A stretch of DNA of 64,000 nucleotides from Acidimicrobiia bacterium (GCA_022820805.1 JAJEEV010000050.1:22215-86214), one strand, 5' to 3'; shown: positions 51,214 to 62,203, counted from the stretch's first letter. Program-made: numbers and translations. The notes: generated by a model not told the origin, from the letters alone.

Positions 51214-51981
51214 TCAAACCCAGATGTTCATCGGGTAGCCGGTCTCGTCAACTTCTCCCTCGCCAAGACACCGAGCCTCGCCGGAGTACACGCGCCGACA
51301 GGTCCAGGCCGCGGCGGCCGCGTCGAGAAGGTCGTCCAACGAAGCGTGAGGCGGGCCGGGCACCGGAGTGAGTGCCGCTGCGTCGACGATGTTCGGGAAC
51401 ACGCCGGTCAGAGTCTCGAGCCGCTCAGCAAGGCCGGCCTGGTAGCGCTTGCCGACGGACATGGGGGCTCCGGCGAGCACCGCGAGGCTGGTTTCTGGAT
51501 GGAGTTCCACTGCGCGAGGTCGCGCGTCGGCCCGAAGGTCTGATGCACTGAGGGTGCTGCGCACCTCTCGAATCTTCGGCATCAGCGCGAAGCCTTGAGC
51601 AGAAAGGCCTCGACCGGTGGACTCCCTTGCCAGACGGTTGGCCTCAGCATGAGTGGCGGCACCGAGAGTGCGCAGTGGAGGTGACCAGAAGATCGACGAT
51701 CTCCGAGGCCCAAGCAGTTGGCGGGCCTCGACCTCGGCGCTCCGCAGCTGTGGTCCGGGCAACCCAACGGGCATGTCCACGCCCACTACCAGCACGCCGA
51801 TCGATTGGGCGTGAGCCCATAAGCCAGCGAGAGTCGGCCATACCGAGAATCGAATGGGCGAGTCGTGATCCACCGCGGTGAGGGCCATAGCCCATCCCTT
51901 GCCGGCAGCGTCGACGCCGGCCACAAGATCGGGTTCGGCTATGAACCCGTCACCGGGGTAGCGACTACCGGCGGTTGGCAT
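51214..51981 (-). CDS. DUF429 domain-containing protein
   Basis: This protein of up to 255 residues matches DUF429, an RNase H-like fold family. Motifs are LVAGVDAAGKGWAMAL (Asp near residue 23), VLVVGVDMPVGLPG (second Asp), AQGFALMPKIREV and VELHPETSLAVLAG, then LDDLLDAAAAAWTCRR. The family is predicted to be nuclease-like. The ATG at 51981 overlaps the antitoxin gene by 43 bp; a GTG at 51924 is an alternative start without overlap. Confidence 0.82.
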   Translation of the reverse strand: MPTAGSRYPGDGFIAEPDLVAGVDAAGKGWAMALTAVDHDSPIRFSVWPTLAGLWAHAQSIGVLVVGVDMPVGLPGPQLRSAEVEARQLLGPRRSSIFWSPPLRTLGAATHAEANRLARESTGRGLSAQGFALMPKIREVRSTLSASDLRADARPRAVELHPETSLAVLAGAPMSVGKRYQAGLAERLETLTGVFPNIVDAAALTPVPGPPHASLDDLLDAAAAAWTCRRVYSGEARCLGEGEVDETGYPMNIWV

Positions 51982-52220
51982 TGACCTTCGGCGGCTTCCC
52001 GTTGTGACTCCCGTATCGACTCCATCAACTCCGCGTCGCTCATGATGTCGAGGGTCTCCTCGAGCGACGCGAGGTCGTCGGGACTCATGAGAACGAACGA
52101 GGGCCGGCCATTACGGGTCACCAGGATGCGATCGTGCTGACGCTCCACCCGATCGGCCACCTCGGAGAGATGAGCCTTCACCTCGGAGAACGGGAGCGTG
52201 TCAGTCACGAAGGGGGGCAT
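51939..52220 (-). CDS. Phd/YefM-family antitoxin without usual toxin partner
   Basis: This 93-residue protein has the Phd/YefM fold: LPFSEVKAHLSEVADRVERQ, RILVTRNGRPSFVLMSPDDL and LDIMSDAELMESIRES. The last 15 residues (QCQPPVVATPVTGS) do not look like the usual C-terminus. No RelE, Doc or PIN gene follows; instead a DUF429 gene overlaps its end. It is either an orphan antitoxin or part of an unusual pair. A TATCGT box (complement of 52226-52231) lies 5 nt before the ATG. Confidence 0.83.
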   Translation of the reverse strand: MPPFVTDTLPFSEVKAHLSEVADRVERQHDRILVTRNGRPSFVLMSPDDLASLEETLDIMSDAELMESIRESQREAAEGQCQPPVVATPVTGS

Positions 52221-52249
52221 AGTTCACGATAATGAGTTGACAACCCATG

Positions 52250-54322
<2,073 letters not shown>

Positions 54323-54330
54323 GTGACCCG

Positions 54331-54336
54331 ATCGTA
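54331..54336 (-). promoter_or_regulatory. -10 box TACGAT, promoter of uvrB
   Basis: TACGAT on the minus strand ends 8 nt before the uvrB ATG at 54322, within the 30-bp gap after coaE. Confidence 0.4.
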
Positions 54337-54352
54337 CCGACGCGGCCGGGGA

Positions 54353-54973
54353 TCAGCCGAGGGAGGCCGCCCAGCGGTAGCAGGCGTCGATCTGGGGCTC
54401 CAGGTCGGCGACGGTGCCGCTGTTGTCGATCACGAAGTCGGCGACCTCCAGGCGCGACTCACGGCTGGCCTGGTTGGCGATGCGGGCCCGGGCATCGTCG
54501 GCCGACAGGCCCCGCTGGGCCACGAGGCGCTGTAGTGCCATCTCCGGGTCGGCGTCCACCACGACGATCCCGGCCAGGTCCCGGTAGCGCTTCGCGATCG
54601 GCTCGCCGTCGGGGCGGACCAGCAGCGGGATGTCGAGGACCACCACCGCGCCGGGCGACTGCTCGGCTGCCGCCGCCCTGCGCTTCACCATCTCGTCGCC
54701 CACCGCGGGATGGACGATGGAGTTGAGGGCGGCCAGCTCGTCGGCGTCCTTGAACACCACTGCAGCCACCGCGGCCCGGTCGAGGGTGCCGTCCTCGGCC
54801 ACCACCGCCGATCCCCAACGCTCCAAGATGGCGTTGAACACCGGCTCGCCGGGCTGCTGGAGGTCCCGCACGATCTCGTCGGCGTCGATCAGGATCGCGC
54901 CCCGCTCGACCAGCCCGGCGCCCACCGTCGTCTTGCCGGCGCCGATCCCCCCTGTGAGTGCTATCTCGGGCAG
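54353..54973 (-). CDS. coaE: Dephospho-CoA kinase
   Basis: This P-loop kinase phosphorylates dephospho-CoA, the last step of CoA synthesis. Family similarity begins LPEIALTGGIGAGKTTVGAG (Walker A) and includes GAILIDADEIVRDLQQPGEP, IVHPAVGDEM and VVVLDIPLLV. No ATG, GTG or TTG lies between the rpsA stop and the Walker motif. The best normal-length start is a CTG at 54973, one base after the rpsA stop, giving 206 residues. Otherwise an in-frame GTG (55087) or ATG (55177) inside rpsA would add a low-complexity Thr/Pro/Ser/Arg tail. The start is unresolved. Confidence 0.85.
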   Translation of the reverse strand: MPEIALTGGIGAGKTTVGAGLVERGAILIDADEIVRDLQQPGEPVFNAILERWGSAVVAEDGTLDRAAVAAVVFKDADELAALNSIVHPAVGDEMVKRRAAAAEQSPGAVVVLDIPLLVRPDGEPIAKRYRDLAGIVVVDADPEMALQRLVAQRGLSADDARARIANQASRESRLEVADFVIDNSGTVADLEPQIDACYRWAASLG

Positions 54974-54974
54974 G

Positions 54975-56372
54975 TCAGGTCTCGTCGTCGGCGGAGTCGG
55001 CGTCGCCGGCTGCGGCCGCGACTTCGACCGGGTCGCCGGCTGTGTCCGCGTCGACGTCCTCGCCCCCGTCGTCGGTGTACTCGTCACCGCTCTCGGAGAA
55101 GTAGTCCTCCCAGGCCTGCTGGCCCTCGGAGCCGCCGGTGCCGATGTAGTTGCCCTCTTCGTCGTAGGCGTGGTCACCGAAGTGCTCCTGGTACTCGGCC
55201 GCGACCACGCCGCCCTCGGCGGCCTGCTTGATCGACAGGCTGATGCGGCGGCGCTGGAGGTCGAGGTCGATGATCTTCACCCACAGCTCCTCGCCGGGGG
55301 TGACCACCTGCTCGGGGAGCTCCACATGGTGCGCCGACATCTCCGAGATGTGCACCAGGCCCTCGATGCCGTCGCCGACCTGCACGAATGACCCGAACGG
55401 CACCAGCTTGGTGATCCGCCCGTAGACCAGCTCCCCCACCCGGTGGCTGGCCGCGAACTCCTGCCAGGGGTCCTGCTGGGTGGCCTTGAGCGACAGGCTG
55501 ATCCGCTCCCGCTCCAGGTCCACCTCCAGCACCTGGACGTCGATGCGGTCGCCGGCCGACACCACCGCGCTGGGGTGGTCGACATGCTTCCAGGACAGCT
55601 CCGACACGTGGACGAGGCCGTCCATGCCGCCGAGGTCGACGAATGCGCCGAAGTTCACCACCGACGACACCACGCCGCTGCGGATCTCGCCGGGGCGGAG
55701 GTTGTCGAGGAACGCTTCGCGCTGCTCGCGCTGGGTCTCCTCCAGCCATGCCCGCCGGCTCAGCACCACGTTGTTGCGGTTCTTGTCGAGCTCGATGATC
55801 TTGGCGTCGAGCTCGCGCCCTACGTAGGGCTGGAGGTCGCGCACCCGGCGCAGTTCCACCAGCGAGGCCGGCAGGAAGCCCCGCAGGCCGATGTCGACGA
55901 TCAAGCCGCCCTTGACGACCTCGATCACCATGCCCTTGACCGCGGCGTTGGACTCCCGTAGATCCTCTATGCGGCCCCAGGCCCGCTCGTACTGGGCCCG
56001 CTTCTTGGACAGGACCAGGCGGCCCTCCTTGTCCTCGCGGGTTATGACCAGGGCCTCGATCTCCTCGCCGAGCGCGACCACCTCGCCGGGGTCGACGTCG
56101 TGGCGGATGCTCAGCTCCCGCGCCGGTATGACGCCCTCGGACTTGTAGCCGATGTCGAGCAGGACCTCTTCCTTGTCGATGCGGACGACGGTGCCCGCCA
56201 CGATCTGTCCGTCCTCGACGACCACCATGGTTGAGGCGTAGGCGTCGTCGAGGCTGATGTCGCCGAGATCGTCCTCGACGATCTGGCGCGGGATGTAGGT
56301 GCCGTCCTCGGCGAAGGTGCCCATGTCGGCGGGCGGTGTCGGGTCGAGGATGGCGGTTGCGGTGTCGGTCAC
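54975..56372 (-). CDS. rpsA: 30S ribosomal protein S1
   Basis: This 465-residue protein has four S1 RNA-binding repeats: IVAGTVVRIDKEEVLLDIGY, GMVIEVVKGGLIVDIGLRG, GVVSSVVNFGAFVDLGGMDG and YGRITKLVPFGSFVQVGDG. A long acidic tail ends it (EYTDDGGEDVDADTAGDPVE). Four repeats are typical for actinobacteria. A GGAAAG lies 5 nt before the GTG. It is 84 bp after polA, and coaE follows at once. Confidence 0.96.
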   Translation of the reverse strand: MTDTATAILDPTPPADMGTFAEDGTYIPRQIVEDDLGDISLDDAYASTMVVVEDGQIVAGTVVRIDKEEVLLDIGYKSEGVIPARELSIRHDVDPGEVVALGEEIEALVITREDKEGRLVLSKKRAQYERAWGRIEDLRESNAAVKGMVIEVVKGGLIVDIGLRGFLPASLVELRRVRDLQPYVGRELDAKIIELDKNRNNVVLSRRAWLEETQREQREAFLDNLRPGEIRSGVVSSVVNFGAFVDLGGMDGLVHVSELSWKHVDHPSAVVSAGDRIDVQVLEVDLERERISLSLKATQQDPWQEFAASHRVGELVYGRITKLVPFGSFVQVGDGIEGLVHISEMSAHHVELPEQVVTPGEELWVKIIDLDLQRRRISLSIKQAAEGGVVAAEYQEHFGDHAYDEEGNYIGTGGSEGQQAWEDYFSESGDEYTDDGGEDVDADTAGDPVEVAAAAGDADSADDET

Positions 56373-56456
56373 GGTGTCTTTCCGGGCAGGGTTGATGGGC
56401 GGATGGGACCCGGTGAGGCTACCGGCCCGAGGGCCGGACCGGTTCGGCCCGGACCC

Positions 56457-59198
56457 TCAGCCCTTGGCTCCGGCCCAGGTGTCGGCCACCTGGAGGTCGA
56501 CCTCCAGAGGCACCCGCAGCTCGAACGCGCCCCGCATCACGTCGCGGGTCAGGTCCGAGGCCGGCCCGACCTCGGCGTCGGGCGCCTCCAGGATGATCTC
56601 GTCGTGGACCTGGAGCACGATGCGGGAGGCCAGCCTCTCGGCCTCCAGGGCCCGGTCGAGACGCACCAGAGCCACCTTGAAGATGTCGGCGGCCAACCCC
56701 TGGATCCCCGCGTTCATGGCTTGACGCTCGCCGGCCTGGCGCAGCCGCACGTTGGGGCTGGCCAGCTCAGGTATCTGCCGGCGGCGCCCGAACAGGGTCT
56801 CGGTGTAGCCCTTGCTGCGGGCCTCGGCCACGGTGTGGTCCATGTAGTCGCGCACAGCGGGGAACGCCTCGAAGTAGGCGTCGAGGATCTCGGCGGCCTC
56901 GCCGGTGGCAATGTTGAGCCGCTGGGCCAGGCCGTAGGCCTCCATCCCGTAGGCCAGGCCGTAGGACACCATCTTGGCGGTGGCCCGCTCCTCCACGCCC
57001 ACATCTGAAGGGGCGATGTCGAACACCCGGGCCGCGGTGGCGGTGTGGATGTCGTCGCCGGCCTCGAACGCGGTGATCAGGCCGGGGTCCTCGGCGAGGT
57101 GGGCGATGCAGCGGAGCTCGATCTGGTCGTAGTCGGCGACCAGCAGCTTGCAGCCGGCCGGAGCCACGAAGGCGGTGCGGAACACCCGGCCGCGCTCGGA
57201 GCGCACCGGGATGTTGTGCAGGTTGGGGGCGTCGGAGCTGAGCCGGCCGGTGCGGGCCACCGTCTGGTTGAAGGTGGCCCGGATGCGCTCGTCCGGACCG
57301 ACCTCGGCCAGCAGGCCGACCCCGTAGGTGGAGCGCAGCTTCTCCACCTCGCGGTAGCCGAGAAGGTGATCCACGATGGGGTGCTCGCCCCGCAGCTTCT
57401 CCAGGGACTGGGCATCGGTGGAGTAGCCGGTCTTGGTGCGTTTCGTGGGGGTGAGCTCGAGGTCCTCGAAGAGCACCTCGGCGAGCTGCTTGGGCGAGTT
57501 GACGTTGATGGGGCGACCCGCGTCGGCCAGCACCTGGCTGCGCAGCTCCTCGGCTTCGGTGTCGAGCTCGTCGCGGATCTGTTCCAGGACCGAGCGGTCC
57601 ACCCCGATCCCGATGTGCTCCATGCGGGCCAGCACTCGGACCAGCGGCACCTCCACGTCGTCGTTGAGGCTTTCCAGGCCCTGGGCGGCCAGCGCCTCCC
57701 GCAGGGGTGTGACCAGGCGGTCGATGGCCAGCGCAGCCCATCCGGCCTGTTCGTGGGGCTCGATGGAGCCGCCGTCGAGGTCTAGCCGTCCCTCCGGCGG
57801 AGCGTGCGACGGCGGGTCGATGCCGGCGTAGCGGCCGGCCAGGTCGCTGAGGTCGTAGCGGGCGTCGGCGGGGTCGAGGAGGTAGGCGGCCAGCATGGTG
57901 TCGATCAGCGGGTCGCGCATCTCGATGCCGCGGTCCAGCAGCGGGCCCATCATGGTCTTGGCCCCGTGGGCGGCCAGCGACCGGCTCGAGCCGGGATCGG
58001 CGCCGCCGGCCGGTGCGGTCAGCAGATCGGTGAGCGCGGCCGAGACCGCGGCGTCGCCGAGGAGAGCGCCGCCGGCGAAGGCCACCTTGCCGGCGGCCGC
58101 GTCGACCACCCACGCCAGACCGCTGTCGAGCCCCCCGGCCGGCGCCGCCAGTGCCAGGGGCGGCGCCGACGCCCCGTCCGCAGCCGCGGCTCGCAGGGCT
58201 TCGGCTGCCGCCGCGGGGGTCTGAAGCACGTCGATGTCGGGCACGAGGACCGTCGTCGATGGATCCGCGCCGGTGGCGTCCTCGCCGAGCTTGTCGCCGA
58301 GGACCTCGGCCAGGCGGGTGTGCAGCGTGCGGAACTCCAGGAAGTCGAACAGTTTGCGAACCGCCTGTGCGTCGACCTCGCCCAGGGAGAGATCGTCGAG
58401 CCCGGCCTCCAGCGGTACGTCGCGCACCAGCAGCATGACCTCCGCGTTGGTGCGGACCTGGTCCTCGGCGGCCGCCAGGTTCTCTCTCAGCTTGGGTGTC
58501 AGCTCATCGAGGGAGGCGAAGATCCCGTCCAGGCCGCCCTTGGTGTTGACTAGCTTGGCCGCGGTCTTCTCCCCCACCCCGGGCACGCCGGGCAGGTTGT
58601 CGCTGCTGTCGCCCCTCAGGGCCGCGTACTGCACGTAGTCGGCGGGCCGCACGCCCGTGCGCTCGGCGATGCCGGCCTCGTCGTACAGCTTGTAGTCCGA
58701 CACGCCGCGCACGTTGTAGAGCACCCTCACCGACGGGTCCTCCACCAGCTGGTAGGTGTCGCGGTCGCCGGTGACCACGATCACTTCATGGCCGGCGTCG
58801 CGCCCTTCGGTCGCCAGGGTGGCTATCACGTCGTCGGCCTCGAAGCCGGGGGCATCGACGGTGGGCACGGCCAGAGCCTCCAGCACCTCGCGGACCAGGC
58901 CCATCTGCTGGCGCAGGATGTCGGGCGCGGAGTCTCGGGTGCCCTTGTAGGTGGGGACCATGGTGTGCCTGAAGGTCGGCTCGGGCCGGTCGAAGGCGAC
59001 CACCACCTTGTCGGGCTGGTGGTCGCGCCACAGGTTGATGAGCATCGACGTGAAGCCGAACACCGCGTTGGTGATCTGGCCCGAGGCGGTGGCCATGTCG
59101 GTGGGCAGGGCGAAGAAGGCCCGGTACGCCAGCGAGTTGCCGTCGATCAGCATCACCTTCGAGCGCGGGTGAGCAGACGGTGGCACCTCACTTCCCAT
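56457..59198 (-). CDS. polA: DNA polymerase I
   Basis: This 913-residue polymerase has the 5'-3' exonuclease domain at the N-terminus (KVMLIDGNSLAYRAFFALP, VVAFDRPEPTFRH, VTGDRDTYQL), a middle region and the polymerase domain (LLVADYDQIELRCIAH, KMVSYGLAYGMEAYGLAQRL, VLQVHDEIILEAPD). In the proofreading domain the usual Asp-x-Glu motif is missing (the segment reads LDSGLAWVVDAAAGKVAF), so 3'-5' exonuclease is probably inactive, as in other actinobacteria. It serves repair and Okazaki fragment processing. Confidence 0.97.
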   Translation of the reverse strand: MGSEVPPSAHPRSKVMLIDGNSLAYRAFFALPTDMATASGQITNAVFGFTSMLINLWRDHQPDKVVVAFDRPEPTFRHTMVPTYKGTRDSAPDILRQQMGLVREVLEALAVPTVDAPGFEADDVIATLATEGRDAGHEVIVVTGDRDTYQLVEDPSVRVLYNVRGVSDYKLYDEAGIAERTGVRPADYVQYAALRGDSSDNLPGVPGVGEKTAAKLVNTKGGLDGIFASLDELTPKLRENLAAAEDQVRTNAEVMLLVRDVPLEAGLDDLSLGEVDAQAVRKLFDFLEFRTLHTRLAEVLGDKLGEDATGADPSTTVLVPDIDVLQTPAAAAEALRAAAADGASAPPLALAAPAGGLDSGLAWVVDAAAGKVAFAGGALLGDAAVSAALTDLLTAPAGGADPGSSRSLAAHGAKTMMGPLLDRGIEMRDPLIDTMLAAYLLDPADARYDLSDLAGRYAGIDPPSHAPPEGRLDLDGGSIEPHEQAGWAALAIDRLVTPLREALAAQGLESLNDDVEVPLVRVLARMEHIGIGVDRSVLEQIRDELDTEAEELRSQVLADAGRPINVNSPKQLAEVLFEDLELTPTKRTKTGYSTDAQSLEKLRGEHPIVDHLLGYREVEKLRSTYGVGLLAEVGPDERIRATFNQTVARTGRLSSDAPNLHNIPVRSERGRVFRTAFVAPAGCKLLVADYDQIELRCIAHLAEDPGLITAFEAGDDIHTATAARVFDIAPSDVGVEERATAKMVSYGLAYGMEAYGLAQRLNIATGEAAEILDAYFEAFPAVRDYMDHTVAEARSKGYTETLFGRRRQIPELASPNVRLRQAGERQAMNAGIQGLAADIFKVALVRLDRALEAERLASRIVLQVHDEIILEAPDAEVGPASDLTRDVMRGAFELRVPLEVDLQVADTWAGAKG

Positions 59199-59271
59199 GG
59201 ACTACTGCCTTTCCGCTCGGCCTCCTGGCCATAGCGCAGAATCTACGGCAATCCCGCCGACGGCCGGAGGG

Positions 59272-59865
59272 TCACGGCGCGACGCGGCCCGCGAGCACCT
59301 CGCCGGCCACGTCTCGCATGGTGCGGCGCTGAGACATGGCGGTGCGCTGGATGAACACGAAGGCGTCCTGCTCGCTCATGCCGTGGCCGTCGATGAGCAG
59401 TCCCTTGGCCCGGTCGAGCAGCTTGCGCACCTCCAGGCGGTCCTCCAGATCGCCGACCCGGCCCTCGAGCGCCTCCATCTCCCTGAACCGGGCCAGAGCC
59501 AGTTCCACAGCAGGCACCAGGGCGTCTCGCCGGTACGGCTTCACCAGGTAGGTCATGGCTCCGGCCTCGCGGGCCTCCTCGATCAGCTCACGCTGGCTGA
59601 AGGCGGTGAGGATCACGACCGCCGTCCCGCGCTGGGGCGCGATCCGGCGGGCCGCCTCGATCCCGTCGATGCCGGGCATCTTCACGTCGAGGATGGCCAC
59701 GTCGGGGCGGTGCTCGGCCACCAGCCCCACCGCCTCGTCGCCCCGGCCGGTGTCGGCCACCACGTCGAAGCCCTCCTCGCGCAGGGTCTCGACCAGGTCG
59801 AGGCGGATGATGGCCTCGTCCTCGGCCACCAACACCCGCACCGCGCCCGGCGGGTCCGCGCTCAC
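59272..59865 (-). CDS. ANTAR-domain response regulator
   Basis: This 197-residue protein has a receiver domain with the phosphorylated Asp in DVAILDVKMPGIDG (about residue 57), VVILTAFSQRE and the lysine in YLVKPYRRD. The C-terminal ANTAR RNA-binding domain has LLDRAKGLLIDGHGMSEQDA and FVFIQRTAMSQRRTMRDVA. It resembles PdtaR, which binds RNA hairpins to control antitermination; a matching PdtaS kinase is not in the window. The GTG overlaps the upstream gene's stop by 4 nt. Confidence 0.92.
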   Translation of the reverse strand: MSADPPGAVRVLVAEDEAIIRLDLVETLREEGFDVVADTGRGDEAVGLVAEHRPDVAILDVKMPGIDGIEAARRIAPQRGTAVVILTAFSQRELIEEAREAGAMTYLVKPYRRDALVPAVELALARFREMEALEGRVGDLEDRLEVRKLLDRAKGLLIDGHGMSEQDAFVFIQRTAMSQRRTMRDVAGEVLAGRVAP

Positions 59866-60149
59866 GACGCGCTGAACCGATCCAGCAGGGCGTCCTGATC
59901 CGCTTCCAAGCGGGCGATGCGCTCTGCGATCTCCTCGCGGTGGCGCCGGAGCCTCTCGGCGTGACGGCTGGTCTCCCGGTACTCGCGCTCGGCCAGCGGC
60001 GTCTCCGACACCAGGGCCCGCAGCCGGCTTTCGTCGGCTTCGTCGCTGACCTGCAGGAGCTGCTCCTCGCACACTCGCAGGTCGGTCCTCAGGGCACTCA
60101 ACTGCCGTCCGATTCCCCGCAGACGACGCTCGATCCGGTCCCGGGACAT
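59862..60149 (-). CDS. Coiled-coil hypothetical protein, 95 aa
   Basis: This small protein is predicted as one long coiled coil, starting MSRDRIERRLRGIGRQLSAL and ending LEADQDALLDRFSAS, with heptad-like leucines and many arginines. I do not know its function. It is translationally coupled to the ANTAR regulator downstream (GTGA overlap), which suggests a shared role. The ATG is leaderless, 6 nt after TAGACT. Confidence 0.75.
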   Translation of the reverse strand: MSRDRIERRLRGIGRQLSALRTDLRVCEEQLLQVSDEADESRLRALVSETPLAEREYRETSRHAERLRRHREEIAERIARLEADQDALLDRFSAS

Positions 60150-60155
60150 CCGCCC

Positions 60156-60161
60156 AGTCTA
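60156..60161 (-). promoter_or_regulatory. -10 box TAGACT, leaderless promoter
   Basis: TAGACT on the minus strand ends 6 nt before the ATG at 60149 and would drive the coiled-coil and ANTAR genes. Confidence 0.5.
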
Positions 60162-60270
60162 GGGGCCGCCCCCTCTCACCCTGCCGGGCGTGGACCACTT
60201 CGCCGGATGCGTCGGCATCGGCTCGGCTTTCTTTGAACTATTCTGCAAATACCACCCAATAATGTATTTT

Positions 60271-60312
60271 TCACTATTTCTAGTGAGTTGTCACTGCAGA
60301 TGGCGATACCGT
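60271..60312 (+). promoter_or_regulatory. Palindrome and -10 box before the AbiEi-like gene
   Basis: TCACTA-TTTC-TAGTGA (60271-60286) is a perfect 6-bp inverted repeat inside an AT-rich patch. TACCGT (60307-60312) ends 8 nt before the ATG at 60321. The palindrome may be an operator. It is not followed by a U tract on either strand, so it is not a terminator. Confidence 0.45.
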
Positions 60313-60320
60313 AGCGGCCG

Positions 60321-61277
60321 ATGGCAGCACGCAGTCGAGCAGCCGGTCCGCCTCACGCGGAGAGCGCCGAGAGCAAGGTGCTCGCCCTGATGGCCCGACA
60401 GCATGGACTCATCTCGAGAGCCCAAGCACTGGCGGCCGGTATGACCATCGGTCAGGTGTACTGGCGTGTGCGGACGGACCGGTGGGTGCGTGCGGCGCCC
60501 GGCGTGTACCGGAGCGCGGCGGTGCCGTCCACGCCGCGATCGAGGTTGCTGGCCGCCTGCATGGCGTACGAGGCCCTGGCCAGCCACCGATCCGCCGCCG
60601 CCCTTCTGGGCATTGACGGCTATTGGCTCGACAAGGCGGAGATTGTGGTCGCCACGGGCCGGGTCAGCCGGGTGCCGGGGGTACGACTCCATCACTCGTC
60701 CCAGATGGGTCTCGCCCGCCTCGTGGTCCGGGACGGGATTCCCTGCACGGATCCAGCCAGGACGGTCCTCGACCTTGCCGGCGTGGTGAGCGGGAAACGC
60801 CTGGACGGCACCATCGACGCTGTCCTGCGAGACGGACTCGTGCGGCCCCGCGATCTATGGGCGGTGCTGGCGTCGCACGCAAGGCCGGGACGCAACGGCA
60901 CTGCGGCGCTCCGGGCCGCGCTCGAGGCTCGGGCTGTCGAGGGCGGCGTCCCGTTGAGCGACTGGAGCCGGATGGTGGCGGATCTACTGGAAGGCTACGG
61001 CCTGCGCCGCCCGCGCTTCGAGCATCGGGTCGAGGACGCGGGCGGTGCGCTGGTGGCCCAGGTCGATCTCGCCTATCCGGCCGAGCGCCTGGCCATCGAG
61101 CTCGACAGCGTGAAGTGGCACTTCAACATGAAGTCATTCAGGGAAGATCCCAGGCGTCGCAACGCGACGCTGCTCGCAGGGTGGACCGTCCTGACGTTCA
61201 CGTGGGACGACTACGCCAAGCGGCCGGACGTGCTGTGTGCCACGGTGGCCGCCGCGCTCAGCCGACTGGCTGCCTGA
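60321..61277 (+). CDS. AbiEi-like antitoxin/DUF559-type nuclease-fold protein
   Basis: This 318-residue protein has an N-terminal AbiEi-type winged helix (ALMARQHGLISRAQALAAGM, then VRTDRWVRAAPGVYRSAAVP) and a C-terminal Vsr-like DUF559 part (AQVDLAYPAERLAIELDSVK, then WTVLTFTWDDY). Proteins of this layout are common in actinobacteria and often annotated as type IV antitoxins, although no AbiEii toxin gene is next to it. The DUF559 acidic residues (VDLAYP, IELDS) are kept, so a nuclease role is also possible. Confidence 0.82.
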   Translation: MAARSRAAGPPHAESAESKVLALMARQHGLISRAQALAAGMTIGQVYWRVRTDRWVRAAPGVYRSAAVPSTPRSRLLAACMAYEALASHRSAAALLGIDGYWLDKAEIVVATGRVSRVPGVRLHHSSQMGLARLVVRDGIPCTDPARTVLDLAGVVSGKRLDGTIDAVLRDGLVRPRDLWAVLASHARPGRNGTAALRAALEARAVEGGVPLSDWSRMVADLLEGYGLRRPRFEHRVEDAGGALVAQVDLAYPAERLAIELDSVKWHFNMKSFREDPRRRNATLLAGWTVLTFTWDDYAKRPDVLCATVAAALSRLAA

Positions 61278-61519
61278 CGGTCCCCGAGCACGGCGAGAGA
61301 CTCTCGCGTCGCTTGGTCCGGCGGCCGACTTGGCAGCCTTCTTCGTAGCTTTTGTCGATAGTCACCAATTTTCGCAATCTTTGCTGGTGCTCAGGCTGTA
61401 CGTTTGGCTGAGCTGATCCCGACAGCAGGGAGGGTGCATCGCCGCGCCTGGCCGTCCAGCATGGGTGACGCCCGGATGGCTTGGCCGACCGGCTCAGAGT
61501 CGCGACGGAGGTATGGCAC

Positions 61520-61984
61520 ATGACGGAACCGAGGAGCGAGAAGGCGCATTGGATGCCACCGCGTTGGTTTGTTCGTCTCGCTTGGTGGATTCATGCTCAG
61601 CTGTACCGGCTCACGAGTGGGAGGCGGGGGCTCCGTCGGCCGCGGCCTGATCAATACGGCTTGATGCATCTGACGGCCATCGGACGCCGTTCTGGACAGA
61701 AGCGCGCTGTGATGCTGGCCTACGTCGAGGACGGTCCCAACCTGGTGACCATGGCCATGAACGGCTGGGATCCTGCTGAGCCTGCGTGGTGGTTGAACCT
61801 CCAGGCCAACCCGGAGGCGCACGTCGAGCTGGTCGATGGCGATCGTGATGTGATCGCGCGTCCGGCGACCGAAGAGGAACAACACCGCTTCTGGCAACGA
61901 TGGACCGACGTGAACCGAAAGCTTGACGAGTTCGCAGTCCGCCGTACGAACGGAACCACCGTCGTCATTCTCGAGCCCGCCTAG
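61520..61984 (+). CDS. Nitroreductase/deazaflavin-dependent oxidoreductase, DDN family
   Basis: This 154-residue protein is a second DDN-type enzyme. It has LMHLTAIGRRSGQKRAVMLA, VTMAMNGWDPAEPAWWLNLQ and ANPEAHVELVDGDRDVIA. F420H2 or a flavin would be the cofactor. The ATG at 61520 follows GGAGG by 8 nt; an ATG at 61481 is in frame but lacks a ribosome binding site. The 240 bp before it hold no other gene. Confidence 0.85.
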   Translation: MTEPRSEKAHWMPPRWFVRLAWWIHAQLYRLTSGRRGLRRPRPDQYGLMHLTAIGRRSGQKRAVMLAYVEDGPNLVTMAMNGWDPAEPAWWLNLQANPEAHVELVDGDRDVIARPATEEEQHRFWQRWTDVNRKLDEFAVRRTNGTTVVILEPA

Positions 61985-62074
61985 GGGTAATCAAATGCAA
62001 TATTCTCTCAATATATAGTGTTCAAAGCTATTTGTTGATATTTCATGGTGCCGGAGAGGGAATCACACTCGACC

Positions 62075-62177
62075 GTGACAGCCCGTGTCACAGGGTGCCG
62101 TAGCGGGCCAAAACTCCAAGGTCAAAGCCGACTTCAGAGCGGGTGGACGCGGGCCTGCTTGTGTCAGCGTTTGACAC
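62075..62177. promoter_or_regulatory. Paired GTGNCA palindromes upstream of the integrase
   Basis: GTGACA-GCCCG-TGTCAC (62075-62091) and GTGTCA-GCGTT-TGACAC (62161-62177) are two 6-bp inverted repeats, each with a 5-nt spacer. A further TGTCA half-site lies near 62192. They follow an AT-rich stretch (about 61990-62050). They may be arm-type integrase, excisionase or repressor sites. The 335 bp from 61985 to 62319 contain no protein gene. Confidence 0.4.
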
Positions 62178-62203
62178 CCGGTATCGTCCATTGTCAGACG
62201 AGA

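Noticed and set aside
60271..60286. Rho-independent terminator in the AT-rich patch
   Set aside because: The stem is only 6 bp, AT-rich and not followed by a U tract on either strand; it lies in front of a gene start.
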